Virus record (IMG/VR): IMGVR_UViG_3300010401_000640
Coordinates: 1 to 64,000 of that record
DNA from: a virus
Reading direction: 5' to 3' (one strand)
Length of the DNA: 64,000 bases
Shown here: piece by piece, positions 8,101-19,111 of the stretch
How the letters are laid out: each line of letters opens with the position of its first letter
Numbering within the stretch: position 1 is the first letter of the stretch
Program-made: the position numbers and the translations under genes
Notes under the pieces: model-generated
What the model saw: only the letters and a program-made list of their open reading frames with translations
Database searches by the model: none
Told to the model about the DNA's origin: nothing

Positions 8101-10244
8101 ACCAGGACCGCGGCTTCCGCGGCGATGGCGAAAAGCTGGTGCGGCCCGTCAAGGACATCGGCGTCTCGCTGCCGCCCGAGGACCCGCGCGGCCCGGCTAC
8201 CCACCTTTCCCCGGAGCGCACGGATTTTCTCAACCTCGTTCAGGGTCTCAACATTCCCGAGTCGGTCACGCGACAGCTGCCCGGGAAAATTCCTGGCAAC
8301 GTCAAGGGCCAACTCCTGGCCGAGGCGCAGGGCAAGAAGCCCGCGAAGCCCGCCGCCATCCGCCCTGAGGACATCGGCCGCCAGACCTACAAGCCGATTG
8401 AAGGCGTGGTAGGTGTGCGGTCCATCGCCGAGGTGAACCCGCTGCGAAATGATTTGCGGGCTAAGGGTGCCCCCGTGGGGAATCTCATCGAGGTCACCGA
8501 GAACGTCAACCTGAAGGACATCGAATCCGTCACCCCGCGACCCGATGTCCCGGGCAGCGGCGGCTCCACGGACATCACGCGCGCGGGCTTTTCCGTCTCC
8601 GACACCCGCGCCGAAGTCGCCCGCCGGCTCGAGGAAAAGAAAAAGGCCGGCATCCCCATCACGGAGCGGGTCCGCAAGAAAACACAGCAGGAGGTCGAGT
8701 TTGACCTGCGGAGCGGAAAGAAACTGGGCACAGGCGAGGCTGCGGGATTCTTTTCCCTGAAAAGCAATCCGTCGGTTAAAGCAGAAATCGACGCGGTGCT
8801 GCGCGGAGAGAAGCCCGGCGAGACGTTCAACATGGATGGAACCGTCTTCAGTCCCGGCGACCGAAAGCTCGACGTGGTCCCGTTGGGCGACCCGCAGTGG
8901 GCCGAGGTCGGCTTCAACCCCACGAAGCACTCCTATTTCTACGAGAAGGGGACCGAAGAGCCCGTGGTCAGCGGCTCCCAGGCCGTGTCGGTCGGCAACA
9001 GCGTGTTTGTGAAGGACCCCGTTTTCGGAAACAAGGCCGACTACGCTTTCAGCGTGAAGCCAGCCGAAGCGCCAGAAGAGCGGATTGCCAAGACGCGAAC
9101 CGGCGAGCACGTCACGCAGAAAAAGACGCCCGGGACCCCTGAATACAACGCCTTTGTCGAGAACAAAATTCAGAACAGCTTGGAGTTCCCTGAGGCTTTC
9201 CCGCTCGACTTTCGAAAAGATAAAAATGGCAACTATCTCGCGCAATGGAACGGGGACCCGCTTCCGAAAGCGCGTCCGTATGACCTGCTCAAGTCGCACC
9301 TTGCGAAAGAAGTCGGGTCGGAAGAAAAGTTTCGTGATGCGCTGGCGGAAAACCTAAAGCGCGAATACCACGAGGCGAAGAAGGACCCAGTAGTGGCCGA
9401 GGGCGAGCATTGGTATTCAAACTTCCGCGATAAGATGGGCGGAATCCTGGGCGACGACGCGAAACTTTTCGCAGAGCTGCTCGGCGCGACTTCTCCGCAG
9501 CAAGCGGTCGGCCCGAACTTCAAGGATGCGCTCGGGGCCTACAATCAATTCAAGTCCGGGGCCTACGATGACATGCTCGCGAAGTATCAGGAGGGCAAGA
9601 AAAAGTTCGCCGACGGCGACCTCACTGAATTTTCGGCCGAGACCGGCAAGACCGGAAAGAAGGCGACCAAGGAGGCCTTTCTGGGCTGGTGGCAGAAAAA
9701 ATACAATCTGGTCCCCACGAAGTCCACGGGCAAAAAGTTCGGAATGAACTCTCGCGCGGTGCTCAAGGTTCTCGACGGCTCTTGGCTCGCGGGCGTGCAA
9801 GGCCCGAAGACGCCAAACTTCACAGGCAACCTTTCGGGGACGACCTTCAAGGCCACCATCGATGTGTGGGCCATGCGCCTGCTGTCGCGTCTCGCCAACG
9901 AAAAGAACCCCAACCCGTGGCGAATTCAGCCGGCGAACGAGTCGGGAGTTCAGGACAAAGAGTTTTTCTTCGGCCAGGACGCCTTTCAAAAGGCGGCGGA
10001 CGACTTGGGAATCAAGGCTGACGCGCTGCAAGCCATCCTCTGGTTCGCGGAGAAGGACCTCTGGGAGAAAAACGGGTGGACCGCGGCGGCCGGCAAGGCC
10101 AAGTCGGACTACAACACGCTCCTGGAGCGGACTACAAAGACTCCCGAGGGCAAGCTGCACTTCGAGCCCCAGGAAGTGAAGCCCAAATCAAAAGCGAAAA
10201 AGGCGACTCAGCAACTGGAACTCTCTGACGTGAAACAAAAATGA
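5175..10244 (+). CDS. Giant multidomain virion protein with HELYH metallopeptidase motif
   Basis: A 1689-residue protein, the largest in the window. In order: a Pro/Ala-rich N-terminus; helical Gly/Ala-rich amphipathic region (about 130-500) that could insert in membranes; an HExxH zinc-metallopeptidase motif HELYH at 601-605 with downstream EEAAAEVFGR as candidate third ligand; a Pro-rich linker at about 750-800; mixed alpha/beta regions; and a C-terminal domain (about 1400-1645) with WYSNF, LLGATSPQQ, KFGMNSRAVL, GPKTPNF and IDVWAMRLL, resembling an uncharacterised phage domain thought to be related to helix-hairpin-helix DNA glycosylases. Such polyvalent proteins are packaged and injected to act early on host cell wall, proteins or DNA. 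Domain boundaries are rough. Confidence 0.6.
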   Translation: MAATKSPALLPVPGETPESASDPYLGAPLAQNPYAAQALTTNILPSFEDSLRNPPPAAPVAPAADPYAGAPVVEAAAPDAYAGAPVAGEVRGYDLTKLKASKVEDLVKDKSEFNPVEFYAKNTDALLADPQALKLVEDAYEQREKERMTAGQFAKAIITSPLHPIETAKTLGKAVKGAGEFVGELGKGVGQVFKTTGQAAGALSAGDLKETAARAAEVVDAFDSAQQKWVTTLTSKLLPRPTGIRERLAYDADLKRKEIDAAAGNGELAHALGTDQESLKASGVTLDPAAIQKLSVIEDPMFLVPVGGAIGVVSKSGKFLLGKAITPAAAEAFAKVTNSMLERAAGGTVELAGKGVGAVGTGVEKAGELAGKALEKVGGFGKGALIYHNPVAAIGLAAPTLLKYTGKGLGAVAEGIQKAAPFVGKVGLEGVKGAAEGAALSVPLFIGSTPEEREGLLGMIGGAGALRAGGTALGLGAHVGATAAQEKLASKIYEPVNRGPIKDSPHYGTDAKLDEAHAQQAASLPPGQQSVLSWAREFFRNAGIEIYALDNKTFQNHVPNVAGAAAAEGFFTTKGERVNADGTRQPVVQVLLNGETNGLGHELYHAFKSLDPASAQALESHISKTWTPEEQAWIADTYNAALNGGKPKSQWKVTYDKNQILEEAAAEVFGRVLTATDLSGVRPSVVKRASEFASRALDKMGYPLGGKALPAGPGVSALGVRPGHAELKVARDFLADIAQRVRDGTLTPPKPAKAPEASTARPAPVPPPTPSEPPPAPAAPQPATPPKAPVAPAPAAPEAPNIRVTPKEQLDFAAERSKVTNADEALAAAQKTGDSQQVTHVQTINDSMAQGHGVEIVHKGVIREGGPTPEKPVARGTRRSEQEAAYVAEAMGAVPDDIREAHQKVLFGTRWQQTKKSGPQLTARSLDKVLANVKNAADMAAQTKTALPYEVDPATGKLTDAGWSEVVRDLKDYWGNQDRGFRGDGEKLVRPVKDIGVSLPPEDPRGPATHLSPERTDFLNLVQGLNIPESVTRQLPGKIPGNVKGQLLAEAQGKKPAKPAAIRPEDIGRQTYKPIEGVVGVRSIAEVNPLRNDLRAKGAPVGNLIEVTENVNLKDIESVTPRPDVPGSGGSTDITRAGFSVSDTRAEVARRLEEKKKAGIPITERVRKKTQQEVEFDLRSGKKLGTGEAAGFFSLKSNPSVKAEIDAVLRGEKPGETFNMDGTVFSPGDRKLDVVPLGDPQWAEVGFNPTKHSYFYEKGTEEPVVSGSQAVSVGNSVFVKDPVFGNKADYAFSVKPAEAPEERIAKTRTGEHVTQKKTPGTPEYNAFVENKIQNSLEFPEAFPLDFRKDKNGNYLAQWNGDPLPKARPYDLLKSHLAKEVGSEEKFRDALAENLKREYHEAKKDPVVAEGEHWYSNFRDKMGGILGDDAKLFAELLGATSPQQAVGPNFKDALGAYNQFKSGAYDDMLAKYQEGKKKFADGDLTEFSAETGKTGKKATKEAFLGWWQKKYNLVPTKSTGKKFGMNSRAVLKVLDGSWLAGVQGPKTPNFTGNLSGTTFKATIDVWAMRLLSRLANEKNPNPWRIQPANESGVQDKEFFFGQDAFQKAADDLGIKADALQAILWFAEKDLWEKNGWTAAAGKAKSDYNTLLERTTKTPEGKLHFEPQEVKPKSKAKKATQQLELSDVKQK

Positions 10245-10387
10245 AAGAAATCACTCTCGAAGATTTCGGGCTGACGCCCGAGCAGATGAACGAAATCGTC
10301 AAGGGCGCGCAACGATTCATGCCTGCGCGCGATGAGGATGGGAATCTCCTCGACATCACGCCCCTTGACACCTCGACCGAATCCTGA
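10241..10387 (+). CDS. Small acidic protein, unknown
   Basis: A 48-residue reading frame whose ATG overlaps the stop of the giant virion protein (ATGA), the same coupling used throughout this operon. It is acidic, begins MKEITLEDFGLT and has no recognised motif. It fills the otherwise empty gap before 10406. The coupling makes translation likely; nothing suggests a function beyond membership of the virion operon. Confidence 0.55.
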   Translation: MKEITLEDFGLTPEQMNEIVKGAQRFMPARDEDGNLLDITPLDTSTES

Positions 10388-10405
10388 ACCTCTTACCCGA
10401 TATTT

Positions 10406-11076
10406 ATGCCAAGCCCTCTGTCTCTGACAACCGCCGACGTGCAGGCCGCAGGTGCCGCGCCAATGCCGCCGGGGACGCCCGATGCCGCGAATCCAGCCCA
10501 GCCGCCCACTGAAGGCGCGCCCCCGGAGGAAACTGCCGGAGACGGTCGGCTGGAAATGCATCCCGCGGCGCTGCTCGAGACACTCCCGTCCGAGTTACTC
10601 GACAACCCGTTGATTTTTTCCATCGCCAAGGGCAACCCCACGGCGGTGTCCGCGCCCGACAAGTCGAAGGACCCGGCGGTCCTGGCCGTGGTGAAACACG
10701 CGCAGTCCCTGGTGGCCGCAGGCTTTGGAATCTACCACTCCATCGACAAGAAAACCGACGTGCTTTTCAACACACAGGCCATTCATCCCGGGGACCTACA
10801 GGAAGCGGACCAACAGGGCCGGCTCCTCGAGGTGGCCCCGCCTTTCGACGCTCTGAAGGCCAACGCGGCCGCGACAGCTCCTGAAGGCGCGCCGCCTGCG
10901 GCTGCTGCCGGCGGACTTCCGCCCGCGACGCCTCCGCCCATGAGCCAACCCGCGCCTTCGGTCCAGAATAAGCTCGCGCAAAGTCGCGTGAAAAATCTGA
11001 CTCCGCTCGGTCCCACCGGTGGTCCCGCCCCAGGCGCAGGAAACATCCTCAACTCGATTTTGAAACGCCCCGTCTG

Positions 11077-11077
<1 letters not shown>
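10406..11077 (+). CDS. Presumed virion-associated protein, unknown
   Basis: A 223-residue protein with Pro/Ala-rich ends (about 1-45 and 150-200) flanking a more ordered centre (about 50-140) containing [21 protein letters not shown] and a segment resembling a small alpha/beta fold. Disordered Pro/Ala termini are common in phage internal or minor structural proteins. The stop overlaps the next start (TGATG) so it is coupled to the collagen-like protein at 11077. Role not known. Confidence 0.5.
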
Positions 11078-14078
<3,001 letters not shown>

Positions 14079-14079
14079 C

Positions 14080-14604
14080 ATGACTCTAGAGCGGAAGCGT
14101 TTTCAGGAAAAACAATGGCGCGACAAAAATCGCGACCATTATCGAGAATACAAGAGGCTCTATCAGAGAAAATGGCGAGCAAAAAATCGAGAGAAATCTC
14201 TGGCCCAGACACGACGCAGCCTTCGAGAATGGCGGCGGGCCAACCCCGAGAAGCATCGAGCAATACAACGAAGGTATCACCTCAAACCGGGAGTCAAAAT
14301 TCGTCGAAGCTTAGCGAATAGGGTGCTCCAGGCTTTGCACGGGGCGCACAAATCCTCCAATACTTGGAGCCTCGTCGGATGCTCGAAAGATTCTCTGATG
14401 CGGCATCTCGAGCAACAATTCAAACCTGGGATGACCTGGGACAATCACGGCGCGGTCTGGCACATTGACCATATCCGCCCGTGTGCAAGCTTTGACCTAA
14501 CAGACCCGCAACAACAGCAGGAATGCTTCAACTGGTCAAATTTACAACCCCTGCTCGTGCTTGAAAACCTAAAGAAGGGTGCGAGCTACAACCAGAAAAA
14601 CTAG
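14080..14604 (+). CDS. HNH homing endonuclease
   Basis: A 174-residue protein beginning two bases after the fibre stop. The first hundred residues are extremely Arg/Lys-rich and helical; the C-terminal half carries SLVGCSKDSL, FKPGMTWDNHG, WHIDHIRPCASFDL and WSNLQPLL, the same HNH module as at 3222, 54835 and 59896, though the CPVC pair of the others is replaced here by GCSK. AT content is higher than in the flanking fibre genes. Its position, exactly between two virion genes, fits a free-standing homing endonuclease. Confidence 0.87.
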   Translation: MTLERKRFQEKQWRDKNRDHYREYKRLYQRKWRAKNREKSLAQTRRSLREWRRANPEKHRAIQRRYHLKPGVKIRRSLANRVLQALHGAHKSSNTWSLVGCSKDSLMRHLEQQFKPGMTWDNHGAVWHIDHIRPCASFDLTDPQQQQECFNWSNLQPLLVLENLKKGASYNQKN

Positions 14605-14606
14605 AG

Positions 14607-14930
14607 ATGGCCACCTATACCCCGAAAGAACTCCGCGCACCGACCGCCATCACGGCGTCTTACGCGACGGTTTACACGGCGACCGCAGTTACAGGCATCA
14701 TGCGGACTTACGCGTTCAACGTCCTGACCACAACGCACAACGCTTTTCTCTCGCGCGAAGCCGGCGGGGAGGGCACGGTGATTGTGGAAAACCAAGTCAT
14801 CACGCCCGGCGTTCCCCTCACGGCCAATGGCTGGTGGGTCATCCCGAGCGCGGGCATCCTGCAAGTAAAGGCCGACTCCATCTCGACCAACGCACCGAAC
14901 TTCGGCGCGTGGGGCTATGAGTTCGCCTAA
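14607..14930 (+). CDS. Small virion-type protein, unknown
   Basis: A 107-residue protein predicted to be mainly beta strand, beginning MATYTPKELRAP and ending NFGAWGYEFA. Small all-beta proteins of this kind, next to fibre genes, are often fibre-associated or head decoration proteins. No specific motif was recognised. It overlaps the next gene by 14 bases. Confidence 0.6.
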   Translation: MATYTPKELRAPTAITASYATVYTATAVTGIMRTYAFNVLTTTHNAFLSREAGGEGTVIVENQVITPGVPLTANGWWVIPSAGILQVKADSISTNAPNFGAWGYEFA

Positions 14931-15177
14931 GCCGCTGCCCCTCCTTCAATACACCCGCGTCGTCCCCGGCACCCAGCTGGTGACACGCGGCGTGTATGTT
15001 TACGAGTGCCCCGTCTGTCGGAAGCGGTTTCGATACGACGACGCCTATGAGCCGCTCTGCACGGGCCCCTCGGAAAACCGCGATGACCACGCGCCCACTT
15101 TGATGCGGCTCGTGAAAACGGACGCGGCGAAAATCGTCAGTCAAGGGTTTCCCAGCCCGCGCCCCATCGGGTCGTGA
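14917..15177 (+). CDS. Small zinc-ribbon protein, unknown
   Basis: An 86-residue protein with a zinc-binding pattern, YECPVCRKRF in the middle and a second possible Cys/His pair in LCTGPSENRDDH. This resembles FmdB/FYDLN-type ribbons that bind nucleic acid or structure small proteins. It is the last gene of the plus-strand block and converges with the minus-strand glycosyltransferase, overlapping its end by 41 bases without a visible terminator. Confidence 0.6.
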   Translation: MSSPKPLPLLQYTRVVPGTQLVTRGVYVYECPVCRKRFRYDDAYEPLCTGPSENRDDHAPTLMRLVKTDAAKIVSQGFPSPRPIGS

Positions 15178-16219
15178 GCCGCTCGAAGTAGCGCTGGTAG
15201 TCGGCGCAGAGGTTCCACATGGAATACTTCTGCTCCGCTCGCCGCCGGATGTAACCGCGGTCGAGTTTTTCTACGTCCTTGATGGCGCGGACGAACTCGC
15301 CGAGATAGGAACAGCGAAAGCCGGTCTTGCCCTGCTCCACCGTTTCGGTGAACCCGCCCCAGTCGGTCGAGATGACCGGCGTCCCGCACATCTGCGCCTC
15401 CACGGCCACGCAGTTGAAGGGCTCGATGTAAAGCGTGGGACAAATCACCGCCTTCGCGTGACGCATCACCTCGTTTCGGGTCCGCCAGTCCACGGCCCCT
15501 AGAAATTCGTGGTTGCATGTAATCTGGGACTTGTCGCCTCCGTGCCCGATGACCTTCAGCTTCACGCCGGCCTCCATTGCCGCGCGGCACGCGACCCCGA
15601 TTCCCTTTTTCTCAATCAGCCGCCCGACGAAAAGCACGTAGTCGCCCGGCAGGTCGCTGAACTGGAATTGGTCGGGGTCGAAGAATAATGGAATGACCGT
15701 GTCGTAAAAGCGGCCATCGGTTATGCCCTGCCGCCCGTAACAGGCATGCATGTGCGAGTAGCTTTCGAACACGCGGTGCTTGCAGAAGTTCCCGTCGTAG
15801 CCGATGGAATACTCGACGTCGAGCAGGTCCGGGTTGAAGTCAAACACCAGTTTTTGCGACGCACCGCCGATAGTCATCAGCAGGTCTCCCTGCTTTTTCC
15901 GGAGCGCAACCTCCGCCGCGGCGCGCGGGTTGGAAAGTAGCCAGAGCGGCCGCATCTCGTCCATGACGACGTGCTGATATTCGCAGTTGCCTGACGGCGC
16001 AGTCTCGAGCAGTGCGCGGCGTTCGCGCTCTGAGATTATCTGCACGAAGTCGTCACAAGGCGCGTCGCTGCCTTCCGCCCCGTAGAGAATGACGTAGTGG
16101 CCCATGTGCCGCAGCATCCGCGCGAAACGGTGGCCGGCGGCCGCGAAGCCGTCAAGCGAATAGTCAAGGTTGACCGGGGCATTCGGGAGGCCGAGGAGGT
16201 GGATGCGAAGTTTTTTCAT
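15137..16219 (-). CDS. GT-B glycosyltransferase (GT4-like)
   Basis: A 360-residue protein. The C-terminal half has the GT4 signature: VLFVGRLIEKKGIG, then a nucleotide-sugar region with LYIEPFNCVAVEAQMCGTPV (the E-x7-E motif, about residue 263) and DWGGFTETV. The N-terminus is a Rossmann-like half beginning MKKLRIHLLGLPNAP. It would move a sugar from a nucleotide donor to an acceptor, perhaps DNA, a virion protein or host surface glycan. The ATG overlaps the preceding small gene's stop; longer in-frame extensions upstream run through that gene and were rejected. It is the last gene of the minus-strand operon. Confidence 0.85.
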   Translation of the reverse strand: MKKLRIHLLGLPNAPVNLDYSLDGFAAAGHRFARMLRHMGHYVILYGAEGSDAPCDDFVQIISERERRALLETAPSGNCEYQHVVMDEMRPLWLLSNPRAAAEVALRKKQGDLLMTIGGASQKLVFDFNPDLLDVEYSIGYDGNFCKHRVFESYSHMHACYGRQGITDGRFYDTVIPLFFDPDQFQFSDLPGDYVLFVGRLIEKKGIGVACRAAMEAGVKLKVIGHGGDKSQITCNHEFLGAVDWRTRNEVMRHAKAVICPTLYIEPFNCVAVEAQMCGTPVISTDWGGFTETVEQGKTGFRCSYLGEFVRAIKDVEKLDRGYIRRRAEQKYSMWNLCADYQRYFERLTTRWGAGWETLD

Positions 16220-16368
16220 TGCTGATAAAGCCTTTTTACGATTTCTACTGCCTCTTCCTGACGCCCTGGTGGGCAGGTGATATTTATTTCGTCCATGAAA
16301 ACACTCACCTCGGCCCAAGGCATCGCTTCGCGAACTCGGGCGGAGAACTCTTCGATGCTCAACATCAT
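16216..16368 (-). CDS. Small protein, unknown
   Basis: A 50-residue protein starting MMLSIEEFSARV. The start is supported because its ATG overlaps the stop of the upstream mini-gene and its own stop overlaps the glycosyltransferase start, both as ATGA. It contains a CPPG tetrapeptide and a helical C-terminus. No function can be proposed. Confidence 0.6.
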   Translation of the reverse strand: MMLSIEEFSARVREAMPWAEVSVFMDEINITCPPGRQEEAVEIVKRLYQQ

Positions 16369-16520
16369 TCTGGTTTCTCCTGGCGTTTGTGTTTGTGCAG
16401 TCTGTTGTTCCGGCACCAATCGCACTTCCCGCCGGGCCGGCAGTGGCGGTCGAATCGTTTCGACTTGTGGTAGGGCTTCCGGTGTTCCTTGCCGTGCTTG
16501 ATTGATTTGTCGAGGCTCAT
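16365..16520 (-). CDS. Tiny basic Cys/His protein, possible zinc knuckle
   Basis: A 51-residue, highly basic protein beginning MSLDKSIKHGKEHRKPY. It contains H-C-R-P-G-G-K-C-D-W-C, followed by a His/Lys tail (LHKHKRQEK), a pattern that could bind one zinc ion and nucleic acid. Both ends overlap neighbouring genes by ATGA, which is good evidence that it is translated. Function unknown. Confidence 0.6.
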   Translation of the reverse strand: MSLDKSIKHGKEHRKPYHKSKRFDRHCRPGGKCDWCRNNRLHKHKRQEKPE

Positions 16521-16708
16521 AACGGATTCGGCGGGATGTGAACCTCCGCCCGCGGCGCGAGGTGTCGGTGATACAACCGGTCCAGAAGCATTAGGACCGG
16601 CCCCGTCGGGTCAATGCCGGCTTTGTGATGGTCGGATAGGGAGCCCAGCCAATACCAGGAGCCCTCCCAGACCACTTCGAACCGGTGCTTGTCGGTTGCG
16701 ACTCTCAT
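16517..16708 (-). CDS. Small protein, unknown
   Basis: A 63-residue protein beginning MRVATDKHRFEVVWEG, with a beta-rich N-terminus (EVVWEGSWYWLG). Start chosen because the ATG overlaps the helicase stop (ATGA); its stop overlaps the next gene in the same way. No family recognised. Confidence 0.6.
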   Translation of the reverse strand: MRVATDKHRFEVVWEGSWYWLGSLSDHHKAGIDPTGPVLMLLDRLYHRHLAPRAEVHIPPNPL

Positions 16709-18357
16709 AATCCGCGAATCAAGGTCTTCTTCGCGCGGGTCACCGCGACGTAGAAAATATTCGACTCCTCGTCCGAGCCGCCCTTGAAGGTCGAGCTCAC
16801 CAAGCAGACCCGGTCCCACTCCAGCCCCTTGGCCTTGTGGACCGAACTGCAAATCACCGCGGGGGCCCGGTTGCCGTCGGTGTCCTGAAAAATCTCCGTG
16901 ATGCGGGTCTCGACCTGCGCGACGTTCTGGCAGCCCTCGGCCACGGCGGTGAGCGTGGCCACTTGGTCCTTGGCCAGCTCGACCTTCGACTCGACGTGCT
17001 TGCCACCCGCGGCGCGCGCCCGGCGGACCTGCTTCTCGCCCCAGACTTCCAGCTTCCGGAGAAAATCGGGCACGCTCTTGGCCTTGAGTTTCCGGACCAT
17101 GCCAACCAGCTGCGCGCCGATGTCGCGGCCTTCGACGCGGGCCGGCGTGCCTTTCCGGAGCAGGCCGAGCGCGATGCCCATCAGCGGGGCGTTCAGGCGG
17201 CTCAGCACGGCGTCGCCGACCTTCAGGGACTCGACCGCGGCCCCGAGGCTCATTTCCAGCACCTCGCCCTCGGGCGCGGACGGCGCGGCGGTGTAGTCGG
17301 TCACGATGGTGTTGGCCAGCGCCACGACCGCCTTCGGGCAGCGGTAGGTGGTGGTCAAGCCCAACGTGCCGGCGTTCAGGCGCTGCTTCATCATGTGCAT
17401 GCCGTCCGAGGCCGCGCCACGAAAACCATAGATGGCCTGCCGGTCATCGCCAACGATGCAGATGCGGCCCCCGGACTTGCAGGCGCGTTCGGCCATCAGC
17501 AGCTGGGGCATGTTCATGTCTTGGGCCTCGTCCACGACGACCAGGGAAAAGGTCGGCTTGACCCAACCCGCGGCCACCGGCAGCCAAACCATGTCGTTGA
17601 AGCTAATCCGGCCGGCGGCGTCCTTTTCCAGGCTCGCGCGCAGGACATCAATGGCCAGCTGGGCCAGCTTGACCGGCGGAAAGGTGGCCTCGAGCTCGTC
17701 CGAGGCACAGATGTCGCGGGCGTCCGCGAGGTCGAGCACGGGGTTGAGCTCGGGGACCTTCACGAAGGTGTTCTTGCAGAAGCCGACCAGCTTGACGACC
17801 AGAGTGACGATTTCCTCGGGCAGGCCGGGCGAGACAGTCTCGATGCGGTCGAACTCGACGGCGTCCTCGGGCTTGGCATCGGCCCAGACGCGCTTGATGA
17901 ACGCGAACCCGAGGGAGTGCAGGGTTTTCACTTCCACACGCCCGTCGGTAATTTTTTCCTGGGCCTCGCGCTGGTTCTTCTTGTTGAAGACCGCGTAGAG
18001 CAGCCGGCCGTCCTCGGGCGCGTGGTTGAAGGCCTCCTTGATGGTGGTGGTCTTGCCGGTGCCGGCGCGGGCCTGCACGACCATGTTGCCCTGGCCGAGG
18101 GCGAACCACTGGAAAATGGCCTGCTGCTCGTCGCTCCAGGTCACTGCTGAGCCAACCCGCTCGCAGGCCTCGAGGCGTTCGGCCGCCAGGGCGGCGGGGG
18201 CCTTCCTGCCGTTAACCAGCGCGAGGGCCTTTTCGGCCATCTCGGCCCGGACGGTCCAGCACTTCTTGGCGGCGTTCCATCGCGCGCCGAGGGCCTTCAA
18301 GGCCTCCTTGACGGGGTAGGTGTCGCCTTTTATTTCCACCAGGGTCGTTTCACTCAT
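16705..18357 (-). CDS. UvrD/Rep-like superfamily 1 DNA helicase
   Basis: A 550-residue protein. The first 40 residues (YPVKEALKALGARWNAAKKC) look like the small 'GARW' nucleic-acid-associated domain (DUF5710-like). From about residue 75 it is a UvrD-type helicase: motif I ARAGTGKTTT near 101, motif II VVDEAQD near 278, motif III GDDRQAIYGFRGA, motif IV-like TTYRCP, motif V SVHKAKGLEWD and motif VI YVAVTRAKK. It would unwind DNA 3' to 5' in replication, recombination or repair. It is the first of five coupled minus-strand genes ending with the glycosyltransferase. Confidence 0.92.
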   Translation of the reverse strand: MSETTLVEIKGDTYPVKEALKALGARWNAAKKCWTVRAEMAEKALALVNGRKAPAALAAERLEACERVGSAVTWSDEQQAIFQWFALGQGNMVVQARAGTGKTTTIKEAFNHAPEDGRLLYAVFNKKNQREAQEKITDGRVEVKTLHSLGFAFIKRVWADAKPEDAVEFDRIETVSPGLPEEIVTLVVKLVGFCKNTFVKVPELNPVLDLADARDICASDELEATFPPVKLAQLAIDVLRASLEKDAAGRISFNDMVWLPVAAGWVKPTFSLVVVDEAQDMNMPQLLMAERACKSGGRICIVGDDRQAIYGFRGAASDGMHMMKQRLNAGTLGLTTTYRCPKAVVALANTIVTDYTAAPSAPEGEVLEMSLGAAVESLKVGDAVLSRLNAPLMGIALGLLRKGTPARVEGRDIGAQLVGMVRKLKAKSVPDFLRKLEVWGEKQVRRARAAGGKHVESKVELAKDQVATLTAVAEGCQNVAQVETRITEIFQDTDGNRAPAVICSSVHKAKGLEWDRVCLVSSTFKGGSDEESNIFYVAVTRAKKTLIRGL

Positions 18358-18366
18358 GTGATTATC

Positions 18367-18828
18367 TTACCCCGTGTTTCCCGGAAGGTCAAGAACCTGT
18401 CGAAAGATTTTCCAGGCCGCCTCCACCCTTCTCCGCCTGACCGGCGGCGGGCAGAAGGCAACCGGCTCCTTGAACCAGGAATCCACAAAAAGGTCACCCT
18501 GAAGTGTGACAAAATGTCCCGTGATGTTGATGAGAACCGGGAAGCGGTCCAGGTGGTATCGGAAACGCTTGTGGAACTGCACCAGGGTGGGCTTATGGAC
18601 CTCGGGGAACCAGTGGTAGGCCCAGAACATCTCCGCGTGGAATCCGAGGTGCGAGAGCGTTTGGACCAGCAGCTGCCGGTTCATTCCCTGCACCGGCCGA
18701 CGGTCTCTGCGGACCGTCTGGACCGCGTCGCGGATGACCGACGTGGGCAGCCCGGTGACGGCGCTGATGGCCGCGGGGCCGCACCATAAACGGGTCCCGC
18801 GGAGGTCGTGTTTAACGGCATGCAGCAT
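18367..18828 (-). CDS. Papain/C39-like cysteine peptidase-like protein, copy 1
   Basis: A 153-residue protein with LWCGPAAIS (C16), GHFVTLQ (H105) and LFVDS (D116). The Cys-Gly-Pro-Ala context and His-Asp spacing are those of the papain-like C39 peptidase fold. A clear paralogue lies at 38422, with C16, H107 and D118 and the same LWCGPAA-xSA-xxGxPTS start. No signal peptide is visible, so it would act in the cytoplasm or be packaged. Possible roles are precursor processing, deubiquitinase-like cleavage or an anti-host effector; only the fold is supported. Confidence 0.65.
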   Translation of the reverse strand: MLHAVKHDLRGTRLWCGPAAISAVTGLPTSVIRDAVQTVRRDRRPVQGMNRQLLVQTLSHLGFHAEMFWAYHWFPEVHKPTLVQFHKRFRYHLDRFPVLINITGHFVTLQGDLFVDSWFKEPVAFCPPPVRRRRVEAAWKIFRQVLDLPGNTG

Positions 18829-18839
18829 AAATCAAAATG

Positions 18840-18921
18840 TGGCCGGCGACGGGAATCGAACCCATTTCTCCAAACCTGAACCCTAGCTAGGGGTCCTTCG
18901 GCCAGGAAAGGAAAGCCGGAC
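18840..18921 (-). tRNA. tRNA-like RNA 1 (isotype unresolved)
   Basis: On the minus strand a consensus T arm (gggttcgattccc, stem and loop) is followed by gccggcc-aca. The 5' gtccggc pairs with gccggcc except at one position. A D-arm-like hairpin with GG in the loop (cctt...aagg) and an anticodon-like hairpin gaccc-ctagcta-gggtt fit in between, followed by an extended variable region. Anticodon assignment is not safe (loop ctagcta). The 3' end reads ACA rather than CCA. It could be a degenerate tRNA or a tRNA-like regulatory RNA. Confidence 0.45.
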
Positions 18922-19111
18922 GTTTACTCGCGAGCTCACGCCACGCATCCTACCCGTCAGCCACAAAAGTCTGGGCCGTCGCGCTCCTCACCATCCCTGG
19001 CTGGAACTGCGGTCCGGCCCGAAAAATGGCCAGCTCACTATCATACTGGACGACCTCGGTTGATAGGACCCGCCGCTAAGCGGGGAGGTTTTCGTTGCAA
19101 CGCAAATTCAA
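18922..19111 (-). other. Spacer between tRNA-like RNAs, no gene seen
   Basis: About 190 bases with several GC-rich inverted repeats (for example cccgct...agcggg near 19070-19086 on the plus strand) but no convincing reading frame and no further T-arm consensus. It probably belongs to the same RNA transcript as the flanking tRNA-like elements. Confidence 0.5.

Noticed and set aside
7098-9299. Minus-strand 733-codon frame
   Set aside because: Antisense of the giant virion protein in GC-rich sequence; Leu/Arg/Gly-rich translation without motifs.
16837-18150. Plus-strand 437-codon frame
   Set aside because: Antisense of the UvrD-like helicase, which has all its motifs on the minus strand.
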